This document shows, one piece after another, positions 9,194-18,015 of a stretch of DNA of 64,000 nucleotides (within the stretch, counting starts at the first letter, position 1; each line of letters starts with the position of its first letter). Location of the stretch: positions 3,218,001 through 3,282,000 of the forward strand of contig CP128835.1 in the NCBI GenBank assembly GCA_030388825.1, read 5' to 3'. The stretch is from Rossellomorea sp. AcN35-11. Its GTDB lineage: Bacteria; Bacillota; Bacilli; Bacillales; Bacillaceae_B. Position numbers and translations under genes: made by a program. The notes below the pieces were generated by a model. That model searched no databases, was not told where the DNA came from, and saw only the letters and a list, made by a program, of their open reading frames with translations.

Positions 9194-10408
9194 TTAAAAA
9201 TAGTAATAAACCCATCGAGGAGTTTTCCTTAACGCTTTTTCCCATGCAGGCAATTTATTGAAAGCATTCATCGTTAGTTTTTCACTATCATGAATATCGT
9301 TATGAATGAGTGATTCCAACTCCCGGGCAATTTTCTCATCTCGAATGATGCAGTTGCTTTCATCATTTAAATAAAAGCTTCGCGGATCCCAATTCGCAGT
9401 ACCGATGTCTGCCCATTTATGATCGATGACCATGACTTTTCCATGGAAGAAGCCTTTTTCATATAAATAAAGATCGATCCCGCTCTCTAACAAACTTTTT
9501 TCAATTTGATAACTTGGAGGTTTAGTGAACCATGCATCAGTATCATCCGGAACGAGTATCTTCACTTCAACTCCTCTATTCACTGCCTTCTTTAACGCTG
9601 CAATCAACGGAGCATTGGGAATGAAATAGGGGGTGGTAATGGTCAGACTCTCTTGAGCCCCATCGATCCATTCGATTGTTTTATTCACGAGGCTGTCTCC
9701 TGTTGAAAATATGAAGTGCACATTACTTTCCCCTCTTTCCTCTATTGGAACATAAGGAGTATGGATTCCCTTTCGATTGCCTCCATCTTCAAGCCAGTCC
9801 CTTTTGAATTGCAAAGCCACATCTTTGGCTGCATCTCCCTCCAACCGGATATGATAATCCCTCCAATATCCTAATTCCGGATCTTTGCCAAGATACTCAT
9901 CCCCCATATTAAAACCTCCCATATAGGCTGTATTTCCATCAATGGAGATGAGTCTCCGATGATTCCGGTGGTGAACAGAATAAAACAGGTTCTTCAGGGA
10001 GAGGGGTCTGCTTTTTACTATGTTAACCCCTCCTTCTTCCATGCGCTTTACAGTCTTCTTCTTAATATCTGAGCCTAACAAGTCAGCGGACAAGCGGACA
10101 TCCACACCTTCTTGAGCTTTCTCTATTAACAAATCAAAAAAACGGTTGGAAACCTCATCGTCCCTGATGATGAAAAAATGTATCCATACAAAGGATTCAG
10201 CTCTCCTTATATCTTCAAATAAGACTTCATATACACTTTCCCCAGTATTGTAAACGCTGATAGAAGCTTTACTGGTAATGGTTTCTGTAATGGGGTGAGT
10301 TCTTGTGTAATTCTTCACTCCTTGCCTGACATCCCAATGCATGATCATGAACAAAACCACGATGCTTGCAGCCAGAAGCAGAAGCCCGATTAACCCTTTT
10401 TTCACCAA
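9194..10408 (-). CDS. Cardiolipin synthase (phospholipase D family)
   Basis: 404 residues with an N-terminal membrane anchor (residues 5-23) and two PLD repeats. Cardiolipin synthase condenses two phosphatidylglycerols at the membrane. The second repeat has the normal HxKx4D motif (HGKVMVID, near residue 330). The first repeat reads NHRRLISIDG near residue 158, with arginine where the HKD lysine is expected. Fold signatures GGFNMGDEYLG and GTANWDPRSF are intact. It resembles ClsB/YwjE-type enzymes, but the Lys-to-Arg change means activity is not certain. Confidence 0.82.
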   Translation of the reverse strand: MVKKGLIGLLLLAASIVVLFMIMHWDVRQGVKNYTRTHPITETITSKASISVYNTGESVYEVLFEDIRRAESFVWIHFFIIRDDEVSNRFFDLLIEKAQEGVDVRLSADLLGSDIKKKTVKRMEEGGVNIVKSRPLSLKNLFYSVHHRNHRRLISIDGNTAYMGGFNMGDEYLGKDPELGYWRDYHIRLEGDAAKDVALQFKRDWLEDGGNRKGIHTPYVPIEERGESNVHFIFSTGDSLVNKTIEWIDGAQESLTITTPYFIPNAPLIAALKKAVNRGVEVKILVPDDTDAWFTKPPSYQIEKSLLESGIDLYLYEKGFFHGKVMVIDHKWADIGTANWDPRSFYLNDESNCIIRDEKIARELESLIHNDIHDSEKLTMNAFNKLPAWEKALRKTPRWVYYYF

Positions 10409-10483
10409 GGAAACTCACCGCCTTTCTATTTAATAGTAGCTTTTGTTTAAGGAGCAGGACTATACATTTCTAAGAAAACAAAA

Positions 10484-10510
10484 AGAGCATTAACTTGGCG
10501 TTAATGCTCT
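10484..10510 (-). terminator. Rho-independent terminator after the VanZ-like gene
   Basis: Stem AGAGCATTAAC / GTTAATGCTCT followed on the minus strand by TTTTTGTTTTC. The plus strand also has a T run, so it may work in both directions. Confidence 0.8.
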
Positions 10511-11067
10511 CATTTTTTCCTCTTGTTGACTCTTATAAGGTTATAAATGATACGTACGCATACAAATATGAATCCACCTATAAATGAACCAAGGGTATTC
10601 ATGATCCAATCATCAATATCCGTTGCTCTTCCCAAAGGAAGATAATATTGTGCAAGCTCAATACCAAAGGAAAAGAGTGCGCCTATAAATGTAACCATTA
10701 ATACAATCTGTTTCGAATGCCTCATCCACCAGGCAATGAAAAAGGTGAGAGGAATAAATAAGAGTATATTGGCCAGCAAATTTCGAATAGGCACATCTAA
10801 ATGAATGCGATAAATTAAATTTAACTTAAGATTGGAGAATGGATCTAAATTCACAGACCCTTCTGATACGTTCCCACCTGTCAATGGGGTGAGGGTAATC
10901 AAACAAATCGCTGTGATGGTTATGCATGTAAACAAGACGGGCAGTAAATTCATCCATCTGCCCTTCCCTTTTCTTTTCTTCCAAAAGGAGACTGCAAAGA
11001 TAAGGGACACCGTCACGACCATAATAATGGGAAGTACCCAACCAAATGCGCTCCATAATTCTTTCAT
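10510..11067 (-). CDS. VanZ-like family membrane protein
   Basis: 185 residues with four to five membrane helices. It carries the family pattern NLLANILLFIPLTFF near residue 95 and GIELAQYYLPLGRATDIDDWIMNTLG near 135-160. VanZ relatives are linked to teicoplanin resistance in enterococci, but most chromosomal copies have no known role. No resistance operon surrounds it here. It precedes the cardiolipin synthase gene, with a bidirectional-looking terminator between them. Confidence 0.82.
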   Translation of the reverse strand: MKELWSAFGWVLPIIMVVTVSLIFAVSFWKKRKGKGRWMNLLPVLFTCITITAICLITLTPLTGGNVSEGSVNLDPFSNLKLNLIYRIHLDVPIRNLLANILLFIPLTFFIAWWMRHSKQIVLMVTFIGALFSFGIELAQYYLPLGRATDIDDWIMNTLGSFIGGFIFVCVRIIYNLIRVNKRKK

Positions 11068-11147
11068 GATTTCGTATCCTACTTTCTTTTATGCTACAAC
11101 ACTTTCCTCCGGTTTGTTTATCATGATATATGTGTTCGGTAGTGGAC

Positions 11148-11615
11148 TTATGACAATATCCTGATGGTCACATCCGCTGAATCTTTATCCTTCCCATTCC
11201 AAGAAGTGTGAATTTCAAATGTCCCTTCCTCAAAAAACAATGGAAATTTGCGTTTAAAGAATGGCTGCATCGGTAATTTCAGAGCTTCTGTTTTTGGGAC
11301 CCATACAAGACTGCCTTCAGGTGGGTGTTCAAGGAGATCACCGGATGTTTCATAAGCAAGGAAATTGTACACCATATATCGAAAACCTTCCTCCGGGACC
11401 ACATATTCATCTAACCCTTTATACCTTATTTTTTCCACATGTAAACCCGTTTCTTCCCTTACTTCACGTATTGCTCCGTCTAGGGGACTTTCAGGGAAAT
11501 CAATTTTCCCTCCAGGTGCGATATAACCTGGGTATTGTTTCGATTGCGGTCTATCCAGCAAAAGTACGTCATTCCCCTGTTGTACCATGACTAATGTATA
11601 CATCACTGTCTTCAC
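11148..11615 (-). CDS. NUDIX hydrolase, 8-oxo-dGTP diphosphatase (MutT/YvcI) type
   Basis: 155 residues with a full NUDIX box (GGKIDFPESPLDGAIREVREETGL, residues ~36-59) following PGYIAP. The C-terminal WVPKTEALKLPMQPF is typical of the YvcI-like subgroup. I chose the GTG at 11615. It sits 7 bases after the selB stop, with GGTGAGG in between. An ATG at 11645 inside selB is possible but has no ribosome site of its own. Downstream of selB and probably co-transcribed, though the proteins share no obvious pathway. Confidence 0.8.
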   Translation of the reverse strand: MKTVMYTLVMVQQGNDVLLLDRPQSKQYPGYIAPGGKIDFPESPLDGAIREVREETGLHVEKIRYKGLDEYVVPEEGFRYMVYNFLAYETSGDLLEHPPEGSLVWVPKTEALKLPMQPFFKRKFPLFFEEGTFEIHTSWNGKDKDSADVTIRILS

Positions 11616-11622
11616 TAATTCC

Positions 11623-13509
11623 TCACCCTTTAAATCCTTCTTCAATCCATTTTCGCTGATCGTCCATCCTTAATGTCAGTCTATCCCTATCCAATCTCTC
11701 TAAAAACGGGATCATATATTTTCTGGATACTCCCAATATTTCCTTTGCTTCTGAAAGATCAAATTTTTTTCCTGTGTTTTCTTTCAGGTTAGCTACTGCT
11801 TCCATAAATACTTGATAGGAATAAGATTTTTCATCATCCAGGGGTACGATTTTCTTTTCCTGAATAAAGAAATGGTAGAAATCAGACCTCCATCTTTCCG
11901 GGATCCCCGCTTGTTGAAAGTAGTCGTTCATGGACTTTACCTTTGTTCCGTCAGACTGTAGGAATGTCAGGACCTGCTGGCACCGTTTTTCCCATTCAGG
12001 AGGGAGATGGGGGATGAAGCCCTCTAAGGAGAGCAACCCACCGTCTTGTTTCCAAGATTTAAGTTCAATAACATAATCGGCTAGCTCACTTGTATACGTT
12101 CTAAACGTTTGCTTCAATTCTCCACTATTCATCCCTTTTAGTAAGGGGTACTCACCATGGAACCTGCGAAGAGCTTTCTCCATGTCGTTCATGCATTCTT
12201 CCACTATGTTCATATGGGTAATTTTAGACTGAGGTAGTTTAATCCACTTTAAATCACCATTCAACAGTTCATCCAGGTCTTCATGTGAGATAGAAAGATC
12301 GTTTAATATCATGGAGTCTTCGACACACTTGTATTGTTCAAGCAGCCTGAGCAGTCTTTCTTTAGGGGTGCCTTTCTTTTCTGCCTGCAAGAAAGCGATG
12401 GTTTCTTCCCCGAATTTGTATTTCCCCCCATTGGGATGAATGATCCAACCTCCCCCGATCGTTTCCGTTGGGGATGGTCTTCTTATGATAAACCGATCCC
12501 CTCTTTTAGCAACAACGGACTCATCCAGACGGATTTGACATAAAATAGGATCCGTTTTATTTGTCAATGTATTCCGGTCAAAAAATATAAGCCTTCCCAT
12601 CACTTCAGAAGTCCCGGTATGAACTACAACAGGCATCCTTTGTTTTAGTGGATGGACCAGTCCATCTAAAACAACGAGATTCACATCAATCGTATCCGTT
12701 ACACTAAAATGAGTAGACGATACAAGTACATTCCCCCGCTTGAGCTCTTTGTAATCCACTCTTGAAAGGTTAATGGCTGCACGTTGACCGGCAAACGCAC
12801 TGAATTCTTTCCTATTATGGCTTTGGATTTGCTTTGCTCTTGTATGTATACGTTGAGGCAATATGGTTATTTCCTCTCCGGTGTTCAAACTTCCCTCAAA
12901 GACAGTGCCTCTTACAACGGTACCCTGCCCCTTTATCGTGAATACCTGATCAATCGGTAAACGGAAATCTCCTCTAATTCTCCTTGGGGCCGTATCCTTC
13001 AATGCCACAATGAGTTTCTGCCTTAATTCTTGGATCCCTTCACCGGTAATACTATCCACAAGCAGAACATCGGAATCCTCGAATACCGTTCCCTCCAACT
13101 CCTGGAGCACCTCTTCACGTGCCATGTCTCTAAGTTCTTTGTCTACTCTCGAACTCTTCGACAGTACGACCATGCCCTCCGTTACACCTAATAGGGCAAG
13201 TATATCCAGATGCTCCTTTGTTTGTGGCATAACCCCTTCATCTGCCGCTACGACTAAAACGACAAAATCGATTCCTGCCACACCTGCGATCATTTGCCGG
13301 ATAAACCTTTCATGACCCGGCACATCCACTACGGAAATCTCCATTTCATCATCATGATACAACGGGGCAAACCCAGGTTCAATGGAGATGCTTCGCTCTT
13401 TTTCTGCCTTTAAACGATCTGTGTCCACCGAAGTAAGGGCCTTTGTAAGGGTTGTTTTTCCGTGATCGATGTGACCGGCCATTCCAATCGTGTAATAATT
13501 TTTCTCCAA
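11623..13509 (-). CDS. selB: Selenocysteine-specific elongation factor SelB
   Basis: 628-residue translational GTPase that delivers Sec-tRNA to UGA codons marked by a SECIS element. G1 is GHIDHGKTTLTK (residues 12-23) and G3 is DVPGHERFI (~62). EF-Tu-like domains II-III follow (GQGTVVRGTV ~194; GDRFIIRRPSPTETIGGG ~340). A long C-terminal part of winged helices (residues ~370-628) binds the SECIS. That length and tail separate SelB from EF-Tu or IF2. The G4 motif reads LSKSSRVD where E. coli SelB has TKADRVD, so the guanine-specificity Asp is replaced by Ser. selA is not adjacent. The partner tRNA lies at 24738-24834. Confidence 0.93.
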   Translation of the reverse strand: MEKNYYTIGMAGHIDHGKTTLTKALTSVDTDRLKAEKERSISIEPGFAPLYHDDEMEISVVDVPGHERFIRQMIAGVAGIDFVVLVVAADEGVMPQTKEHLDILALLGVTEGMVVLSKSSRVDKELRDMAREEVLQELEGTVFEDSDVLLVDSITGEGIQELRQKLIVALKDTAPRRIRGDFRLPIDQVFTIKGQGTVVRGTVFEGSLNTGEEITILPQRIHTRAKQIQSHNRKEFSAFAGQRAAINLSRVDYKELKRGNVLVSSTHFSVTDTIDVNLVVLDGLVHPLKQRMPVVVHTGTSEVMGRLIFFDRNTLTNKTDPILCQIRLDESVVAKRGDRFIIRRPSPTETIGGGWIIHPNGGKYKFGEETIAFLQAEKKGTPKERLLRLLEQYKCVEDSMILNDLSISHEDLDELLNGDLKWIKLPQSKITHMNIVEECMNDMEKALRRFHGEYPLLKGMNSGELKQTFRTYTSELADYVIELKSWKQDGGLLSLEGFIPHLPPEWEKRCQQVLTFLQSDGTKVKSMNDYFQQAGIPERWRSDFYHFFIQEKKIVPLDDEKSYSYQVFMEAVANLKENTGKKFDLSEAKEILGVSRKYMIPFLERLDRDRLTLRMDDQRKWIEEGFKG

Positions 13510-13523
13510 TCTCTCACCTTCTT

Positions 13524-13670
13524 CTATCTTTTCTTATTGAACCGAAATAATATGACGCCTGCCATGATCGCGAAACAAGCGGCGAATAAACTTCCCTTCC
13601 ACACATCCCCATCAGCAAAAGATTTAACCACCCATATCAATATAAATATGGTGATACACAGATCAAAAAT
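13524..13670 (-). CDS. Possible small membrane protein with AUU start, upstream of selB
   Basis: A 48-residue open frame with two hydrophobic stretches (CITIFILIWVV and SLFAACFAIMAGVILF) and a basic end (RFNKKR). No ATG, GTG or TTG is found upstream of the hydrophobic core. The only plausible start is an ATT at 13670, six bases after AAAGGA, overlapping the stop of the preceding small gene (TGATT). Either a rare AUU start or a base error at this position would explain it. The stop lies 14 bases before selB. Function unknown. Confidence 0.4.
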   Translation of the reverse strand: MFDLCITIFILIWVVKSFADGDVWKGSLFAACFAIMAGVILFRFNKKR

Positions 13671-13786
13671 CAGTATTCCTTTAGAATTTCGAATGTTTCT
13701 TCACCTGCTGCCCTATAATATAGTTGTGACTCTCTCACTTTATCATACCTTCTCTTAGACGTTCCATGGGGTCTATTTCTTACCAT
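13670..13786 (-). CDS. 38-residue basic microprotein of unknown function
   Basis: Starts MVRNRPHGTSKRRYDK and ends TFEILKEY. The ATG at 13786 has TTAGGAGAG seven bases upstream, a strong ribosome site. It is charged and not membrane-bound. It overlaps the next small frame by one base, and selB follows 44 bases later, so all three may be one transcript. I do not recognise the family; the good ribosome site is the main support. Confidence 0.5.
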   Translation of the reverse strand: MVRNRPHGTSKRRYDKVRESQLYYRAAGEETFEILKEY

Positions 13787-14213
13787 TTAACACTCTCCTA
13801 AAAAAGGCCCATTTGAACGAATGATCATCTTCAGAAACAATCCGTATATTCATTGTTTCATCACCGATGCTTTTTTTATTATAATAATATTCCCTTGTAT
13901 TTGGAAAAATTAAAACATCATGCTTTTCGTAATCATTGTTGCTATCCTAAAGAAGAAAGTTGAAGTTGATTTCCGCTGCAGGATGCTCCAAAACAACGTT
14001 CTAAGCATGTATCTAAATAATGGTAGAAACAACTACATTAAAATGTATTAAAAGGATGATTTCCTATTAAGGAACAAAGATGTTGCTTTATTGTTCATTG
14101 ACACATTCAGCCCCTTCGCTATAAAAGTTTCAAAGATGAGCGTAGACTCCAGCGTAAGTACATACGTGCTGATGCTAAAAGCAACAATTGTTGCGAAAGG
14201 AGCGAAACATAAA
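13787..14213. other. Intergenic stretch, partly repeat-like
   Basis: No coding frame of note. GTTGATTTCCGCTGCAGGATGC (13967-13988) followed further on by GAGCGTAGACTCCAGCG and GCGAAAGGAGCGAAA resembles a decayed copy of a short intergenic repeat I remember from other Bacillus genomes (GTTGATTTCCGC ... GCGGAGACTCC). This is a memory-based suggestion, not a match I could run. Confidence 0.3.
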
Positions 14214-14216
14214 AAA

Positions 14217-14248
14217 GGAGAATCACCTGATATGAAGTGATTCTCCTA
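14217..14248 (-). terminator. Rho-independent terminator after the SCO gene
   Basis: Long perfect stem AGGAGAATCAC / GTGATTCTCCT, then TTTTTTA on the minus strand, 13 bases after the SCO stop. Confidence 0.85.
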
Positions 14249-14260
14249 AAACTGGGACTG

Positions 14261-14854
14261 TTACGTTCCTTCTTTTATTAACGTTTTCATATCTTGTACC
14301 ATCTCATCGTATGGGACGTCACTATTGCCACTATACGTTTTCACGACTATTCCTTCCTGATTGACCAAATAAAAACTTGTACCGTGAATCATCTGATCGG
14401 AATTGGGGTCGTCCGCGACTATGGAACGAAAGGAATGTTCTGCAAGGTCTTTTACCTCGTCAAATTCATAGCCTGTCAGTAGATCCCATTTGCTTGTGTC
14501 CGCATCAAAATTAGCAATATACTCCTTTAATGCTTCTGGTGTATCATTTTCAGGATCTACACTGAATGAAACGATCTTATAATCCTCGACACCTTCTTCG
14601 TTCAACTTCTCTTGAAGCTTTGTCAAGTTGAATGTCATAGGGGGACAAACCGTTTCACAATTGGTAAAAATGAAATCCGCTATCCAAACCTTTCCTTTTA
14701 GATCCTTTAGACTGACTTCTTTACCATTTTGGTTCGTATAATTGAAATCTTTCACTTCATAATTTGTTTCTGCTTGAAAGTTACTATTACTGCAACCTGC
14801 AAGGAGAAAACCGATGATGCTTATCACCAGAATGAACGTTTTGGTTTTAGACAC
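14261..14854 (-). CDS. SCO1/SenC family copper-chaperone lipoprotein
   Basis: 197 residues. A signal peptide with lipobox LLAGC (Cys 21) anchors it outside the membrane. The thioredoxin-like fold has the copper-binding CxxxC in TNCETVCPP (~residue 68) and the third ligand His in IHGTSFYLV (~155). SCO proteins load copper into the CuA site of cytochrome c oxidase. It is the YpmQ type of B. subtilis. The start is a GTG at 14854 with GGAGGAG upstream. A terminator follows. Confidence 0.9.
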   Translation of the reverse strand: MSKTKTFILVISIIGFLLAGCSNSNFQAETNYEVKDFNYTNQNGKEVSLKDLKGKVWIADFIFTNCETVCPPMTFNLTKLQEKLNEEGVEDYKIVSFSVDPENDTPEALKEYIANFDADTSKWDLLTGYEFDEVKDLAEHSFRSIVADDPNSDQMIHGTSFYLVNQEGIVVKTYSGNSDVPYDEMVQDMKTLIKEGT

Positions 14855-14987
14855 CTATATCTCCTCCGACTTTGTCTTTCTCTCCCATTCTATGTTAGTA
14901 AAAAAAGGATTAAAAAACAATTGGTACAGAAAAGATACATTGTCAATTTTGTGAAAGCTGAACCCTTCCTCTAAAGAAAGTCCCGTC

Positions 14988-15284
14988 TCATTCCTCCCGT
15001 TCCTGCATTTTCTTCTTAGAGAATAGATAGTGAAGGATATATCCATGAATAACCATGATGGTAATAAAGGCTAAAAAGTAGTAAAAAACACCCATGACTC
15101 CATCCGATCTATCTTCTGTTATGATCCACCATACAGAGGCGATGAATAGAAATGAAAATTGCACGGCTACTCCTTCAATAAAAGGTTTTTTATAGGTGTT
15201 AAAATCCAATAGCCTCTTCCAGCTCCATCCGATTGCCACAACAGCCGATAGCAACAATAAGAGGATATAAATGCTGATATTCAT
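14988..15284 (-). CDS. Small three-TM membrane protein, function unknown
   Basis: 98 residues with three hydrophobic segments (about residues 4-22, 36-55 and 65-88) and a charged C-terminus (SKKKMQEREE). It sits between the gerBAC operon and the SCO gene on the same strand. I do not recognise the family. The frame, the ATG and its position between two genes of the same strand support it as real. Confidence 0.6.
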   Translation of the reverse strand: MNISIYILLLLLSAVVAIGWSWKRLLDFNTYKKPFIEGVAVQFSFLFIASVWWIITEDRSDGVMGVFYYFLAFITIMVIHGYILHYLFSKKKMQEREE

Positions 15285-15385
15285 ATGGAAACACTCCTTT
15301 CTTTATCACTACTCACTCGTATGCAGGGTAAAATGAACAAAACACTGAATGAGCTTTTCATACGCAAGATACCATTCTCTATTCA

Positions 15386-16546
15386 CTATTGTCTTTTTTC
15401 ATATCGATAAGCATTAAAGTGTTTGATGTTGACGTTCACCTTTACTTTGTCTAAAGAGTTGTCTGTGAGGTAAAACGATTTATCTTCTTTAAGCTTTTTA
15501 AATTCTTTAGGATGGGATCTAAACCATTTCACTCCCACATCATATAGGTCCATTTGATTTTCGAGACCCCGATTATAGACGGTCTCTACCCTTTTTTCGA
15601 TAGAATCTTCTAAGGTTGATTGTAATTCTTCGTACGGTACATCATTTATCTTCTCTAATAATTCAGCTTCCACATTGACTTCTAACGAGAACTTTGGAAA
15701 TCCAGAGTCTTCCTTAGAATATTTCACTTTCGGCTTTTTGGAAGATAACTTAAAAGTCGAAAGTAATTCCTCTTCTTTATACAGAGAATAATTTAGCGTA
15801 CTATGATCCTTCATTAACCAATCAACTAAAATGGAGTCTTCTGAAGAAATATGTCCCATTAATTGAGCATCCTGAAATACATTGTATCCATCCAAATAAA
15901 GCAGGGGGAGCTTGTCCCCGCTTTTCCATGAATCTTGATCAATTCTGATGTTCGGTATGAAAGCTGTTCCCATCGGTTCATAATATTCTCTCAGAAAGTG
16001 CATAAGGCTCATGGTTTCAATTTCATCCTGCAGACTTTCTACCTTCTCTTCTGTAAGAAGGACCGTATATACAGGTGGATAATCGAACAGCCCTTTGGCA
16101 CTGAAGACCTCTTCCATATTCATATCGGTTGTGAACAATTCAAGACTTGGCCTTAAAGAACGGTTCCTTCCTACATCTTCCAATACTTCTTTAAATTTAT
16201 TCTCTAATAGATCTCTTGATAAGACAAGTGCTTTAGTATGCCCAAAGAACAGAGGAGGTCGCGTAAGTTTATACAAATTACTTACGGCCATATTTAATGT
16301 TTTCCCTGATGCCGACCCTACAAACGTCGGAATAGGTTCAATTGGTCTCGCCCCTTCTTGTTTGGCTACATTTGCAAAATTCAACCCTTGGAGGTAGGCC
16401 GTATACTCATCTTTCGATTTGTCATAATCAAGCCCTATGGAGACGATATATGTTAAGTCCTGGATGTTCTTTGAGCCTGTACACCCAGATAAAAAGAGAA
16501 CAGAAATGAACATTAAGATGATGTACTTACTTTTTTTGTTGTACAC
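15386..16546 (-). CDS. Spore germination lipoprotein GerC (Ger(x)C family)
   Basis: 386-residue C subunit of a nutrient germinant receptor, a lipoprotein on the outer face of the inner spore membrane. The lipobox LFLSGC puts the lipidated Cys at residue 22. Family landmarks: YIVSIGLDYDKSKDEY (~32), LFFGHTKALVLS (~115), and the C-terminal ending FRSHPKEF...VKVNVNIK. I chose the GTG at 16546 behind GGAAAGGAT. It overlaps the gerA end by 20 bases. The longer frame to 16666 lies within gerA. Last gene of the gerB-gerA-gerC operon. Confidence 0.88.
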   Translation of the reverse strand: MYNKKSKYIILMFISVLFLSGCTGSKNIQDLTYIVSIGLDYDKSKDEYTAYLQGLNFANVAKQEGARPIEPIPTFVGSASGKTLNMAVSNLYKLTRPPLFFGHTKALVLSRDLLENKFKEVLEDVGRNRSLRPSLELFTTDMNMEEVFSAKGLFDYPPVYTVLLTEEKVESLQDEIETMSLMHFLREYYEPMGTAFIPNIRIDQDSWKSGDKLPLLYLDGYNVFQDAQLMGHISSEDSILVDWLMKDHSTLNYSLYKEEELLSTFKLSSKKPKVKYSKEDSGFPKFSLEVNVEAELLEKINDVPYEELQSTLEDSIEKRVETVYNRGLENQMDLYDVGVKWFRSHPKEFKKLKEDKSFYLTDNSLDKVKVNVNIKHFNAYRYEKRQ

Positions 16547-18012
16547 GATGAACGGATCCTTTCCTTGATTGGTCTTCCGGATTCGTTGAGTTGTTACGTT
16601 GTTTGTAGAATTGGATCGGGAGCCTGAAGAATGACCGAATCGTCTCATTCCAGCTGATAGGAGCAACTGTACCTAAATAGGGAACACCAAATGAGGATAG
16701 TGTAGAAAGATATATAACGGTTAATATGAACATCATGATCACTCCAAAGAGGCCGAAAAATGTACTGACGAATAAAACGACAAACCTTAAAATGGTCGTC
16801 CCGTACTTCAGGCTTTGATTCACGAGGGTAAAGGATGAAATATAGGTGATAGCCCCCATGACGAGCATCGTCGGTGATGTTAATCCTGCCCGTATCGCTG
16901 CATCCCCTACGATCAGTCCCCCGAGAACGGATACGGTTTGACCGATTGCTCTCGGAAGACGGACACCCGCTTCATTAAAGAATTCAAATAAAAAAAGGAC
17001 AATGAACATTTCCAAGGGAGCTGAAAGGGGCAGCCCGAATCGCGACATAGATACCGTTGCCACGAGTAAATAGGGTATTTGCTCAATATTATAAGCCGAG
17101 AAAGCCACCCATAATCCTGGCAGAAATGCAGAGATCATAATACCGACCATCCTGATGATCCTTTCAAAGGATACATAAACATAATTAATACTGGCATCTT
17201 CAGGTGATTTGGTTTGAAGTAATAAATTCACGGGTGCTATCGATACAGTTGGAAACCCATCGACAATAAGGGCAAATCTCCCTTGATTTAATGTATCGAC
17301 AATAAAATCCGGCCTCCCCTGTATAATTAAAACTGGTAAAAATCGAATAAGGATTATCTTCTAGAAGGGACTCTACCTGTTTGTTGCCCGTTATCACATC
17401 GATATCGAGTTTATCCAGCCTTGTATGTAATTCTTTTAGAACCTCTTTATCAATGACATCACTTAAATACATGATGGCCATCTCTGTGTTACATCTTTTC
17501 CCTATCACATATTTTTCCACACAAAGGGAAGGAGTGAACAGTCTTCTTCTAATTAATGATATATTGGTGTATAAATCCTCGACGAATCCATCTTTTGGAC
17601 CACGGATGGATGTTTCCAAGGAAGACTCTTCTGGCTGCCTTAGGGGGAGGTCTCCAGCATAAATCGAGACGATTTTCTCATCAATGAAGAATACCGCGTA
17701 GCCTGTAAATAGTGAAGCGGAAACCTTATCAAGGTTATCGTCTGGGAGTACTTCCGCTTGAAACGTTCTCACCAGCTTTTCCAAATAAGATTCTCCCTGG
17801 CCCACTTCCAGTTTGGGAAAGATATATTGGTCAAGGTATTGACGATCTACCAGGCTCTCAAAATAAACAATCGTCACCTCTTGTTCTTTAAAGAAATGCT
17901 GTTTCATGATCAGATCTTGACTGTATAAGAATTGCTCTTTCAGCTGAGACAGAACATCCAGTTTCTCTTCCGTCGTTTGATTTTCTTGAAAGACCTTCTT
18001 CATAGGAAACAT
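16527..18012 (-). CDS. Spore germination protein GerA (frameshifted)
   Basis: A subunit of a germinant receptor, ~494 residues after repair. A soluble N-terminal domain (residues 1-~245) is followed by about five membrane helices. The frame breaks in a run of five A on the plus strand (17338-17342). With one base fewer the sequence continues SILPVLIIQGRPDFIVDTLNQGRFALIVDGFPTVSIAPV, the normal junction between the domains. One inserted base is the simplest reading. It lies 3 bases after gerB and overlaps gerC. Confidence 0.85.
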
Positions 18013-18015
18013 CCT

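Noticed and set aside
10510..11067. VanZ-like and VanW proteins as evidence of glycopeptide resistance
   Set aside because: No ligase or van operon genes are present; both families are common in susceptible Bacillaceae.
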